Assembly (NCBI GenBank): GCA_045628865.1
Contig: JAZQQB010000049.1
Span: 1 to 56,367, forward strand
Source of the DNA: JAZQQB01 sp045628865
GTDB lineage: Bacteria; Bacillota; Clostridia; Lachnospirales; Lachnospiraceae
Length of the DNA stretch: 56,367 nucleotides
Direction of reading: 5' to 3'
Part shown: positions 25,553 to 33,569 of the stretch, one piece after another
Layout: every line of letters begins with the position of its first letter
How positions within the stretch are numbered: position 1 is the first letter of the stretch
Position numbers and translations under genes: made by a program
The notes under the pieces: generated by a model
What the model was told of the DNA's origin: nothing
What the model saw: only the letters and a program-made list of their open reading frames with translations
Databases searched by the model: none

Positions 25553-26626
25553 ATGCGTAGCATTGAATTTACTACACCCGTTTTTATTGAGGAGGCCGCC
25601 TCTGTTGCTGGAAAAAAAGAAGGACAGGGACCCTTTAGAATGCATTTTGATTATGCAAGTGATGATGATTTATTTGGCTGTGATAACTGGGATGAGGCTG
25701 AAAGCTTTCTTCAAAAGTACACCGTAGATACCTTGTTCAAAAAAGCCAATATCACTGCAGCAGACATTGATTTCTCTTTTGCCGGAGATTTATTAGAGCA
25801 AACAACTGCCAGTTCCTTTGGTCTCCAGGATTATTCCATTCCACATTTTGGTTTATACGGAGCCTGTTCCACCTGCGGCGAAGCACTGAGTTTAGCAAGT
25901 ATCCTGGTTTCCTCTGGCTTTGCCAACCGCACTTTGGCAGTCACATCCAGTCACTTTGCGAGTGCGGAAGTTGAATTTCGTTATCCACTACACTACGGGA
26001 ATCAGAGACCTTTATCTGCCACCAGAACAACCACTGGATGTGGGGCGTTTTTGTTGCAATCCAAACGATCTAATAACACATATGCCCAAATCACATCCTT
26101 AACCCCTGGACGCATTGTAGACTTTGGAATCACAGACTCCATGAACATGGGCGCTGCTATGGCTCCTGCAGCAGCCGATTCGATGGAACGTCATTTCAAG
26201 GAACTTTCCAAGGTTCCCAGGGATTACGACAGAATTATAACAGGAGATCTTGGTGTAATCGGGCAGGAAGCCTTAATTAAGCTAATGATGGATAAAGGAT
26301 ACGATATTTCCGAGAATATTATGGATTGCGGTAGACTGTTATATGGGCAAAATGACGACTTCGAAGAAGAAATGTTAAATCAGGATGAAACTTTGGGGGA
26401 TGTTGAAATTCCTGCCAGTGGACTAAATACCAATGCTGGAGGATCCGGATGTGGTTGTAGTGCAATTATGCTGGCAGCATATTTCTTAGAGTTACTAAGA
26501 TCAAAGAAGCTCCATAGAATCTTATTTATGCCTACTGGTGCTCTTCTAAGCAAAAACAGTTTCCAGGAGGGGCGAAACATCCCTGGTATCTGCCATGCAC
26601 TTGCTATAGAGGCTTGCTCATCATAG
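25553..26626 (+). CDS. spoVAD: Stage V sporulation protein AD
   Basis: 357 residues of the thiolase fold, with no membrane segment. SpoVAD sits on the inner membrane of the forespore, binds dipicolinic acid and is needed for its uptake with SpoVAC and SpoVAE. Family blocks: TTPVFIEEAASVAGKKEGQGP at the start, DISFAGDLLEQ-type (FSFAGDLLEQTTASSFGL), GLYGACSTCGEALSLA near residue 100, NQRPLSATRTTTGCGAFLL, ITGDLGVIGQEAL near residue 225 and GLNTNAGGSGCGCSAIMLAAYFL. GGGAGA is seven bases before the ATG. Its partners are elsewhere in the window (14171 and 39991), and a near-perfect sigma-G promoter precedes it. Confidence 0.92.
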   Translation: MRSIEFTTPVFIEEAASVAGKKEGQGPFRMHFDYASDDDLFGCDNWDEAESFLQKYTVDTLFKKANITAADIDFSFAGDLLEQTTASSFGLQDYSIPHFGLYGACSTCGEALSLASILVSSGFANRTLAVTSSHFASAEVEFRYPLHYGNQRPLSATRTTTGCGAFLLQSKRSNNTYAQITSLTPGRIVDFGITDSMNMGAAMAPAAADSMERHFKELSKVPRDYDRIITGDLGVIGQEALIKLMMDKGYDISENIMDCGRLLYGQNDDFEEEMLNQDETLGDVEIPASGLNTNAGGSGCGCSAIMLAAYFLELLRSKKLHRILFMPTGALLSKNSFQEGRNIPGICHALAIEACSS

Positions 26627-26640
26627 GTTTTTATGCAATT

Positions 26641-26672
26641 AAAAAAGAGGCTGTCACCGAAGTGACAGCCTC
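26641..26672 (-). terminator. Intrinsic terminator of the first sugar ABC locus
   Basis: On the minus strand GAGGCTGTCAC-TTCG-GTGACAGCCTC then TTTTTT: an 11-bp stem with a stable tetraloop. A second hairpin AAATAAGC-GGCAA-GCTTATTT (26674-26694) lies between it and the stop codon. Confidence 0.9.
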
Positions 26673-26714
26673 AAATAAGCGGCAAGCTTATTTAGCTTTA
26701 TTAGTTATTTCAGC

Positions 26715-28271
26715 TTATTTCCAATCGTTATACTGGCTCTGGAACTCAGCTAAAACATCCTGGTAACCAGCTTCATCAAGAGCTGCCTGGTATTCTTTGA
26801 TTGCGCCTGGAACATCTGCTGGAGCGTATCCACCATTTTCAAGAGCAAAACCATACTGTTCAAAGATGTTCTGGCAAGCTGCTAATTTATCAGCAACTGG
26901 TGTTTTGTCGAAACGGAAACCTGCTGCACAAGATGTGTTAGCACCACCGTTGAATGTCTTGTAGTAATCAGCTTTGTCTGTTGGCTCGTTAGATAATGGA
27001 GTTACAACTGTAGCTGAAGCTGATTCCCACATAGAATGGTTGTATTTGCAATCTGCAACCTGTTCAACTCTGTGATCATCTGTGTAGTTAAAGTCTTCAC
27101 CTTCGATACCGAATGTGTAGATATCAGCAAGTGTAGAATCTGTGTAAAGAAGACCCATGAAATCGATACAAGCTTTAGCTTCTGCTTCTGTAGATGTAGC
27201 TGTTACACAGTAGCAAGAACCAAGAGCTGATGTAGAGTGTGCCCATCTATCTGTTACAGATACCATTGTTACATCCTGGTTGTAACGAGCGTCTGCTTCA
27301 TCATTGATAGGAATATCTGTCCACCATGAAACACCCCAATCCTGTGTCTGAGTTGTTGTATCAGTTGTTGTCTTTGTTAAGTCATCTTCTGATAAGTAAC
27401 CTTTTTCAGCCCATTCTGCCATTAATGTACAGAATTCTTCGTACTGTGGTGTAGCGATTGTGTTAACAACTTCGTTTTTGCTTCTATCAACTGCTACGAA
27501 GTTTGATGTAGCATCAGCTGTGAAGAAATCGAAATCATTGATGTAATATCTGTAGAACATAGCTGTTTTCTGTGTTAAGTATGGATATTTTAATCCTTCG
27601 TTGTAGCAATCCTCTAACATTGGTTCGATATCTTTTAAAGATTTAACACTTGAAAGATCCCAACCAAACTGATCTGCTAAATCCTGACGGAACATAAGGT
27701 CATAACCTTCTACGTTATCTTTGTATACTGGAATGAAGTAGTTCTTTCCATCATACTTTGTAGCTTCCCACTGTCCTTCGTCCATAGAAGCGTAAAGATC
27801 TGTACCTGGTAATAAATCTGTTAAATCATAAACAGCTTTGTTAGGTACTAAATCGTTTGTACCAATTGTTGCTTCCCAAGAAGCTGTCCATAAAAGGTTG
27901 ATTTCAGAGTTAGCAAGTGCTAAGTTAGCTTTTTCTGTGTACTCACCAGAAGAAATATCTGTTAAGTTGATCTGAACATTGATCTTTCCAGCGATGTAAT
28001 CGTTGATTGCTTTTTCAACTTTCTTTGTCTGTTCTGAATCAGGCATTGTGTTAAAACAAGCTCTTGTTAAGTTGATTGTTACTACGTCACCTGAAGGTGC
28101 TGCTGTTGTGTCACCAGCATCTGCTTTGCTTTCACCAGCGTCTGTTGTTGCTGCAGTAGTATCTGCTGTACTACCGTTGTCTGTTGTTGTTTCTTTTGTG
28201 TCGCCACATCCAGCTAACATACTAGCTACCATGGATGAAACCAACAATGTTGTTAATAATTTTTTCTTCAT
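26715..28271 (-). CDS. Sugar ABC transporter substrate-binding lipoprotein (locus 1)
   Basis: 518 residues from the ATG at 28271, preceded by GGAGG; an earlier in-frame start at 28286 lacks this spacing. The lipoprotein signal MKKKLLTTLLVSSMVASMLAGC gives lipidated Cys near residue 22, followed by a Thr/Ser/Asp-rich linker to about residue 55. The mature part, of a length like the LplA-type binding proteins, is the family-1 extracytoplasmic solute-binding fold (VTINLTRACFNTMPDSEQTKKVEKAIND onward). It presumably presents an oligosaccharide to the two permeases upstream in the operon. The sugar cannot be deduced. Confidence 0.88.
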   Translation of the reverse strand: MKKKLLTTLLVSSMVASMLAGCGDTKETTTDNGSTADTTAATTDAGESKADAGDTTAAPSGDVVTINLTRACFNTMPDSEQTKKVEKAINDYIAGKINVQINLTDISSGEYTEKANLALANSEINLLWTASWEATIGTNDLVPNKAVYDLTDLLPGTDLYASMDEGQWEATKYDGKNYFIPVYKDNVEGYDLMFRQDLADQFGWDLSSVKSLKDIEPMLEDCYNEGLKYPYLTQKTAMFYRYYINDFDFFTADATSNFVAVDRSKNEVVNTIATPQYEEFCTLMAEWAEKGYLSEDDLTKTTTDTTTQTQDWGVSWWTDIPINDEADARYNQDVTMVSVTDRWAHSTSALGSCYCVTATSTEAEAKACIDFMGLLYTDSTLADIYTFGIEGEDFNYTDDHRVEQVADCKYNHSMWESASATVVTPLSNEPTDKADYYKTFNGGANTSCAAGFRFDKTPVADKLAACQNIFEQYGFALENGGYAPADVPGAIKEYQAALDEAGYQDVLAEFQSQYNDWK

Positions 28272-28365
28272 TATTAATCCTCCCATTCATTCTCTATATT
28301 TAGAGTGGCGGCTATCGTCACTCATAAATACCAAAAACCCTTAAAATAAAAACTTACCTTTAAAT

Positions 28366-29295
28366 TTAACCCTTAACAGAACCTACAGTCAATCCCTTGA
28401 TGAAATACTTCTGGAAGAAAGGATATACTACCATGATAGGTCCGATAACTACCAATACAGTTGCCATTGTTGATGAATACTGTGGAATACTTCCTCCCAT
28501 AGCTGCTCTAGCCTGAGGTGGAACATTTGAGTTATTCAATAAGAACTCAATACTCTTCTGAATATTTACTAACAATAACTGTAATGGTTTCTTTTTATCT
28601 GATGTAATGTAAAGCAAAGCATTCTGCCAATCATTCCAATATGTTGTTGCCATCATGAAACCTACAGCTGCCATAGATGGTTTTAACAATGGAAGTGTGA
28701 TCTGGAAGAATGTTCTATATTCACCAGCACCATCAATCTTAGCTGCTTCCATCAACTCGCCCGGAATACTATTGGCGATGTATGTTCTTAAGATGATAAC
28801 ATTCATGGTTGTTACAGTCAGTGGAAGAATCAAAAGAAGTAAGCTATCCTTTAATCCATATACAGATGTATAAATGATGTAGCATGATAACTGACCACCA
28901 CTAACCAACATTGGAATTAATAAATATACACTTAAAAACTTCGATAATTTAAAATCTGGACGGCTGATTGAATATGCGAACATTGACATAATCAACAAAC
29001 CTGCAATCGTACCAACTACAGTAACAAAAATTGTAATACCGTAGGAAGTAGCTAACTGTTTACCATAACGGAATACTGCATTAATACCTGACATAGACCA
29101 TTTTTCTGGCCAAAAACTAAAACCATTTACTGCAATTGCTTTCTCATCTGTGAAAGCAGCTATAAATACCAATAAGATTGGTAAAGCACAAAACAATGTA
29201 TAGATTAATAAACATAATCCTAAAATATACTGACCTAAACCCTTTTTTTCTTTTCTAGAAGGTGCAAGGTCCATCTTATTTCCTTTTTTACCCAT
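28366..29295 (-). CDS. Sugar ABC permease, MalG/YtcP-like (locus 1)
   Basis: 309 residues with six predicted membrane helices. The EAA loop, which docks the ATPase, is intact: LMEAAKIDGAGEYRTFFQITLPLLKP near residue 205. The C-terminus ends QKYFIKGLTVGSVKG, the usual end of this family. GGAG lies shortly before the ATG. The order on the minus strand is lacI, permease, permease, binding protein. No ATPase gene is present, so a shared MsmX/MsmK-type ATPase encoded elsewhere is inferred. Confidence 0.92.
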   Translation of the reverse strand: MGKKGNKMDLAPSRKEKKGLGQYILGLCLLIYTLFCALPILLVFIAAFTDEKAIAVNGFSFWPEKWSMSGINAVFRYGKQLATSYGITIFVTVVGTIAGLLIMSMFAYSISRPDFKLSKFLSVYLLIPMLVSGGQLSCYIIYTSVYGLKDSLLLLILPLTVTTMNVIILRTYIANSIPGELMEAAKIDGAGEYRTFFQITLPLLKPSMAAVGFMMATTYWNDWQNALLYITSDKKKPLQLLLVNIQKSIEFLLNNSNVPPQARAAMGGSIPQYSSTMATVLVVIGPIMVVYPFFQKYFIKGLTVGSVKG

Positions 29296-29312
29296 GTTCC
29301 TCTCTCCTTCTA

Positions 29313-30218
29313 TTAGAATAATGAATTCTCTGGTGATATTTTACGTACAGTTCCGTTAGCAATCAACATTAAGATCAAACCAACTACTGACTGGAACAAT
29401 GTTGTCGCTCCTACGAAACCAAAGTTTGGATTCTTTAAAATTGCATTCAATACATAAGAGTCAATAACCTGTGTTGTAGGATACAATGTACCGCTATTTC
29501 TTGTTACCTGATAGAACAAACCTGTATCGGATCTCATAATAGAACCAACTGAGAGAAGTAACATTACTGTGATCATTGGAATCAATGCTGGTAATGTAAT
29601 ATGCCAGATTTTCTTCCATGTATTAGCACCATCAATTTCAGCTGCTTCGTATAATTCTGTATCAATACCTGCCAACACTGACATGTAAAGAACTGAACCA
29701 TAACCTACACTGTTCCACATCTTAACAATCGTTAAAATTGCGGTCCACTTTTCCTTATCTGTATAGAATCGAATATGTGTACCGAGTAAGCTATTGATGA
29801 TACCTGATCTTGAATCAATAAATGCATATACTATAAACTGAACAGCTGCATAAGAAATAAATACTGGAACGATCATGATAGTCTGCATAACCTTAGCAGT
29901 TTTCTTAAATACAAACTGATCAATAGCAACTGCCAAAACAATATTTAAGAATGTTCCCAACAATGTAAAGATCAAGTAGAACTTAAGAGTATTACCTGTC
30001 ATATTTAAAAAGGTCGCTTTTGAAGCAATCAGGAACTTGAAATTTTCTAAGCCACACCATGGGCTTCCCCAAATTCCATCCTGATAATTAAAGTTCTTAA
30101 ATGCAACAACCAAACCTGCCATTGGAACATAAGAGAAAAACAGTAATACTAAAAATGCTGGCAAAGCCATAATTACATGTGCTCTATGTTTCCAAGTGTT
30201 TCTGAAAAATTCTTTCAT
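29313..30218 (-). CDS. Sugar ABC permease, MalF/LplB-like (locus 1)
   Basis: 301 residues, six membrane helices; starts after AAAGGGG. The EAA loop is YEAAEIDGANTWKKIWHITLPALIP near residue 190. FSYVPMAGLVVAFKNFNY at the start is typical of LplB-type permeases that go with long binding proteins. It is followed 17 bases on by the second permease. With the lacI gene 70 bases upstream the group looks like a regulator-transporter cassette. Confidence 0.92.
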   Translation of the reverse strand: MKEFFRNTWKHRAHVIMALPAFLVLLFFSYVPMAGLVVAFKNFNYQDGIWGSPWCGLENFKFLIASKATFLNMTGNTLKFYLIFTLLGTFLNIVLAVAIDQFVFKKTAKVMQTIMIVPVFISYAAVQFIVYAFIDSRSGIINSLLGTHIRFYTDKEKWTAILTIVKMWNSVGYGSVLYMSVLAGIDTELYEAAEIDGANTWKKIWHITLPALIPMITVMLLLSVGSIMRSDTGLFYQVTRNSGTLYPTTQVIDSYVLNAILKNPNFGFVGATTLFQSVVGLILMLIANGTVRKISPENSLF

Positions 30219-30245
30219 CTTTTACCCCTTTCTTATTATTACTCC

Positions 30246-30272
30246 CTCCGCACATGATTAAATAATGCGGAG
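30246..30272. terminator. Hairpin between lacI 1 and the permease genes
   Basis: CTCCGCA and TGCGGAG pair over an AT loop. On the plus strand TTTTTT follows; on the minus strand, the direction of the genes, no T run follows, so there it may act as a processing or weak attenuation hairpin. Confidence 0.5.
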
Positions 30273-30287
30273 TTTTTTACCATTGGA

Positions 30288-31301
30288 TTAGACCAATTGC
30301 TTGATGGTACTTCCTTTCACTAGGCTTCCATCTACAACAATCTGTTGAATAATTGTTGTTTTGGGATGTTCGATCAAAGATATTAACTTTTCAGCTGCAT
30401 ATGCTCCAAGACTTCTTGTATTCTGCTTCACTGTTGTCAAACTCGGAACTGCTTTTTCTGCAATAGCTATTCCATCATAACCTGCAATAGAAACATCCTC
30501 TGGGATTCTCAAACCGCGTTGGCGAATGACATTGATCCCTCCAAATGCCGAAAAATCATCTGGATAAATAATGCAGGTTGGTGGATCAGGAAGATCAAGC
30601 AGCTCTGCTGTTTTCTCCGCTGCACCTAGTACATCTCGATACGCTGCTTCTTTAATGAATTCATCAGGTATCGTTACTCCATATTTTTCAGCTGACTGGT
30701 AAAACGTTGTTAAACGATTTTGGGTTACAGAAGATGCATTCCCGTGTATGTAAGCAATTTTTCTGTGTCCAGATTCATATATGTAGGAAAATAATTCCTG
30801 CATACCCTTCACATTATCTGAAACAATTGCTATCGTATCGTGAAACACATAATCAATAGTCACTACTGGTATCGTACTATTGACCAACTCTATCACCTGT
30901 GGATCTTGAAAATTCACACAAGCGATCACCACTCCATCAAATCCTCTATATAAACATCTCTCCAAATAATTCATCTGGTTAACGCTATTCTTACAGCAGT
31001 TGATAAACGTGATATCATAGCCTCGTTCTTCCGCACTCTTCTTCAAGCTATCCAGAACATTCGCAAAATAGTCATGTGTCAAACCACTCTGTGCTTCATC
31101 TACAAAAAGTACTCCCAAGTTATATGTACGATTTGTTTTTAAAGCTCTTGCCTGTGCATTGGGTAAATACCCCATCTGCTTGGCTGTTTCTTGAATTCTC
31201 ATTCTGGTGTCCACACCTACATCTTTCTGGTTGTTCAGTGCTTTACTTACTGTTGCCACTGAAACACCGCAGGCATTGGCTATATCTTTCATTGAAACCA
31301 T
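30288..31301 (-). CDS. LacI-family transcriptional regulator 1
   Basis: 337 residues from the ATG at 31301 (GGAAGG eight bases upstream; an in-frame upstream start at 31361 lies inside the operator). The helix-turn-helix is MKDIANACGVSVATVSKALNNQKDVG, then the hinge MGYLPNAQARALKTNRT and a periplasmic-binding-like sensor domain (VVIACVNFQDPQVIELV; IPEDVSIAGYDGIAIAE). It is highly similar along its full length to regulator 2 at 35063-36079, including an identical LERCLYRGFDGVVIACVNFQ block, so the two arose by duplication. It probably represses the neighbouring transporter genes in the absence of the sugar. Confidence 0.92.
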   Translation of the reverse strand: MVSMKDIANACGVSVATVSKALNNQKDVGVDTRMRIQETAKQMGYLPNAQARALKTNRTYNLGVLFVDEAQSGLTHDYFANVLDSLKKSAEERGYDITFINCCKNSVNQMNYLERCLYRGFDGVVIACVNFQDPQVIELVNSTIPVVTIDYVFHDTIAIVSDNVKGMQELFSYIYESGHRKIAYIHGNASSVTQNRLTTFYQSAEKYGVTIPDEFIKEAAYRDVLGAAEKTAELLDLPDPPTCIIYPDDFSAFGGINVIRQRGLRIPEDVSIAGYDGIAIAEKAVPSLTTVKQNTRSLGAYAAEKLISLIEHPKTTIIQQIVVDGSLVKGSTIKQLV

Positions 31302-31344
31302 TATACATACCTTCCATATTATGTATTTGTGAACGTTGCTATTA

Positions 31345-31394
31345 CGTAATCGTTTACGCAACTTTATAATACATCATCTTTTACATTTTAGCAA
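31345..31394 (-). promoter_or_regulatory. Promoter and LacI-type operator of locus 1
   Basis: On the minus strand TTGCTA (31389-31394), 17-base spacer, TATTAT (31366-31371). Just downstream, CGTAATCGTTTACG (31345-31358) is a dyad CGTAA-TCGT-TTACG with a central CG, as in LacI/CcpA-family sites, placed where a bound repressor would block transcription. Confidence 0.6.
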
Positions 31395-31548
31395 CACCTT
31401 TTTTTGTTTTTTTATGCAAACTGTCTATCGCTACTCATTTCTTGTTAATGTTTAATATAAAATTGCGATTTACGAAAGTCATTTTGCACAAGTTTCCTAA
31501 AGTGTTTTTTGTTTTTTCATCCTTTGTTGCATAATTATTTGATAATTA

Positions 31549-31566
31549 ACGTAAACGGTTTCGTAA
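31549..31566. promoter_or_regulatory. Second LacI-type operator candidate
   Basis: ACGTAAACGGTTTCGTAA is an imperfect dyad around CG with half-sites close to those at 31345-31358. It could be an auxiliary operator for looping. The rest of 31395-31663 is AT-rich, with nothing else I recognise. Confidence 0.4.
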
Positions 31567-31663
31567 ATGTAAGTGCTAGAACCATGATTGTGATTAAGGC
31601 AAAAGTACTATATTTACACAATTTCATATACACTTCAATTAATATCATCATTTTTTCAAGCAC

Positions 31664-31690
31664 AAAAAAGCTCAGGAATAATCCTGAGCT
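31664..31690 (-). terminator. Terminator of the second sugar ABC locus
   Basis: AGCTCAGGA and TCCTGAGCT form a perfect 9-bp stem with an AT loop; on the minus strand TTTTT follows. It lies 87 bases after the last permease gene. Confidence 0.82.
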
Positions 31691-31776
31691 CTTTCGTGTA
31701 ACAAGCATACCGTAAGGTATACTTTAATGAAAAAATATATAAGGTATTTAAGTAACTGGCAAATTTAATAACAAAC

Positions 31777-32496
31777 CTAACCCTTTACACCGCCAAGTGC
31801 AATACCGCCTACAATATTCTTTGAAAGAACAAGGTAAACAATTACAACTGGCAGGATTGAAAATGCGATCATTACGTAAACTGTTCCCATGTCAAACTTT
31901 AAGAAATCTGCTCCTCGAAGTTCTGCTAATAAGATAGGTAATGTTTTCTTCTTCTCTCTTAATAACAAAGCTGGTGTAAAGTAATTATTCCAGCTTGACA
32001 CAAATGAGAAGATTGCCTGAACAGCAATTGCTGGAATGATCAATGGTAAGAACGAATTGTCCATTCCCATCTTCTTCATAAACTCGATAAATCCAAGTGC
32101 AGTTACCTGTGTTGGAATCATCATAACAGCAAGTATAAATGTCACCACTGCTTTTCTCCCTCTAAAATAATATGCGTGAACAGCATATGCTGTCAAGGTA
32201 GAAAAATAAGTACATAACGCCGCAGTACATGTTGAAACGATCAAACTATTGCGCATACCCTGCAAAACAGGCTGTGTTCCGTGCAAAAGCTTCACCCAGT
32301 TTTTCCATAAAAACTTTCCAGGAATCACTGTAAATCCTCTTGTCAGATCATCCTTCGATCTTGTAGAGTTAACAATTAATATATAAAACCAGATCAAACA
32401 TAAGAAGGTAATGATAGCCAGTACAATGTATGCAAATACTCTTCTTGCTCTTATGCCAAATCCTTTTGATAATTCCTCTTCGCTTTTAGCCGACAT
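31777..32496 (-). CDS. Sugar ABC permease, MalG-like, lacking the EAA loop (locus 2)
   Basis: 239 residues, about 40 shorter than usual MalG-type permeases. The N-terminal helices are normal and the C-terminus ends in the standard GGIALGGVKG. In the middle the chain runs GMDNSFLPLIIPAIAVQAIFSFVSSWNNYF: the stretch that normally lies between the PxxA strand and the SWN helix, including the EAAxIDGA docking loop, is missing while the frame is kept. Both junction sides read PAIA, so deletion between short direct repeats is a likely cause. Without the loop the subunit should not couple to an ATPase. It follows its partner permease by 14 bases. Confidence 0.85.
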   Translation of the reverse strand: MSAKSEEELSKGFGIRARRVFAYIVLAIITFLCLIWFYILIVNSTRSKDDLTRGFTVIPGKFLWKNWVKLLHGTQPVLQGMRNSLIVSTCTAALCTYFSTLTAYAVHAYYFRGRKAVVTFILAVMMIPTQVTALGFIEFMKKMGMDNSFLPLIIPAIAVQAIFSFVSSWNNYFTPALLLREKKKTLPILLAELRGADFLKFDMGTVYVMIAFSILPVVIVYLVLSKNIVGGIALGGVKG

Positions 32497-32510
32497 ACTA
32501 GCTTTCCTCC

Positions 32511-33428
32511 TTACTTCTCTTCACTCTTTCCAGTAAATTTAAATACTACAATACTCAATACACTGGTCAAGATAAATAATATAACTGAAATTGCTCCACC
32601 TTTTCCGTAGTTTTTACTAAACAACTGGTCATTCAAGTACATGATTAATGTCTTAGAAGATTCCATTGGGTTACCAGAACGGTTTGTTAAAATAGATGGA
32701 ACATCAAACATCTGCAAACCACCAATCAACGATGTTACAAGTACATAAATCAAAATAGGTCTTAACAATGGTAATGTAATTCTCCAAAATACCTGTGTTG
32801 CTGTAGCACCATCAACTTCTGCTGCTTCATATAACGCTGGATCAATTCCAAGCATACCTGCCATCAGCAAAATGGTTGTATTACCAAACCACATAATGAA
32901 GTTCATAAATGCGATCAAGCTTCTTACACTCCATACATGGTTCATAAATTCATATGGTGCACTGAGGATTTTTAAATCCTGCAAAATATGGTTAATTGGA
33001 CCATTACTTGCAAATAAAACAAAGAACAGCATAGAAAATGCTGATGCCATAATCAAGTTAGGTAAATAGATTACAGTCTTAAAAAATCTCTGTCCCTTAA
33101 GGTTTAATCTATGGTTTGAGAACCATGCTCCCAAAAGAAGTGAGAAAATAATCTGTGGGACAAACCCCATCACCCACATGATCATTGTGTTTTTTGCATA
33201 TGTCCAGATATATCCATCCGAAAAAATCGTCTTATAATTCTTTAAACCGACAAAATTAGGTCCAACGATATTCAAGCCATCACGATAGCTTTCATAGAAA
33301 CTATATTTAATTGTTGAAATCAATGGAATCAGCTGAAAAAATACAAAAGCTGTGAAAAATGGAATTAAAAAGATATATCCCCATTTATTGTAGCTAACCG
33401 ATTTATATTTCTTTGTTTGTGCCTGCAT
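32511..33428 (-). CDS. Sugar ABC permease, MalF-like (locus 2)
   Basis: 305 residues, six membrane helices. The EAA loop is intact: YEAAEVDGATATQVFWRITLPLLRP near residue 205. The N-terminus WGYIFLIPFFTAFVFFQLIPLISTIKYSFYE is typical. AGGAGG lies before the ATG region. It pairs with the MalG-like subunit downstream and the binding protein upstream. Unlike locus 1 the gene order on the minus strand is lacI, binding protein, MalF, MalG. Confidence 0.92.
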   Translation of the reverse strand: MQAQTKKYKSVSYNKWGYIFLIPFFTAFVFFQLIPLISTIKYSFYESYRDGLNIVGPNFVGLKNYKTIFSDGYIWTYAKNTMIMWVMGFVPQIIFSLLLGAWFSNHRLNLKGQRFFKTVIYLPNLIMASAFSMLFFVLFASNGPINHILQDLKILSAPYEFMNHVWSVRSLIAFMNFIMWFGNTTILLMAGMLGIDPALYEAAEVDGATATQVFWRITLPLLRPILIYVLVTSLIGGLQMFDVPSILTNRSGNPMESSKTLIMYLNDQLFSKNYGKGGAISVILFILTSVLSIVVFKFTGKSEEK

Positions 33429-33523
33429 ACTACTTTTCCTCCTAGACTTCCTTTACAAATAGCAGCAAATATCGAGCGCTAAGTATCGGCATTTCCTGCC
33501 GTTTTTAAAGGTTTTCATCAAAA

Positions 33524-33551
33524 TGCCCGTCTGCCAGGCCGGCAGACAGGC
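33524..33551 (-). promoter_or_regulatory. GC-rich hairpin between binding-protein and permease genes
   Basis: TGCC-C-GTCTGCC, loop AGGCC, GGCAGAC-A-GGCA: an 11-bp stem with one mismatch, far more GC-rich than its surroundings and without a T run. Such intra-operon hairpins protect the upstream mRNA, giving more binding protein than permease (as in malE-malF). That role here is inferred. A smaller CGGCA/TGCCG hairpin is at about 33487-33501. Confidence 0.5.
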
Positions 33552-33569
33552 AAATGCTTACTATCTTTA

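Noticed and set aside
25343..25645. Minus-strand frame of 100 residues
   Set aside because: It spans repeat copy B and the start of spoVAD, has no ribosome binding site and no protein-like composition.
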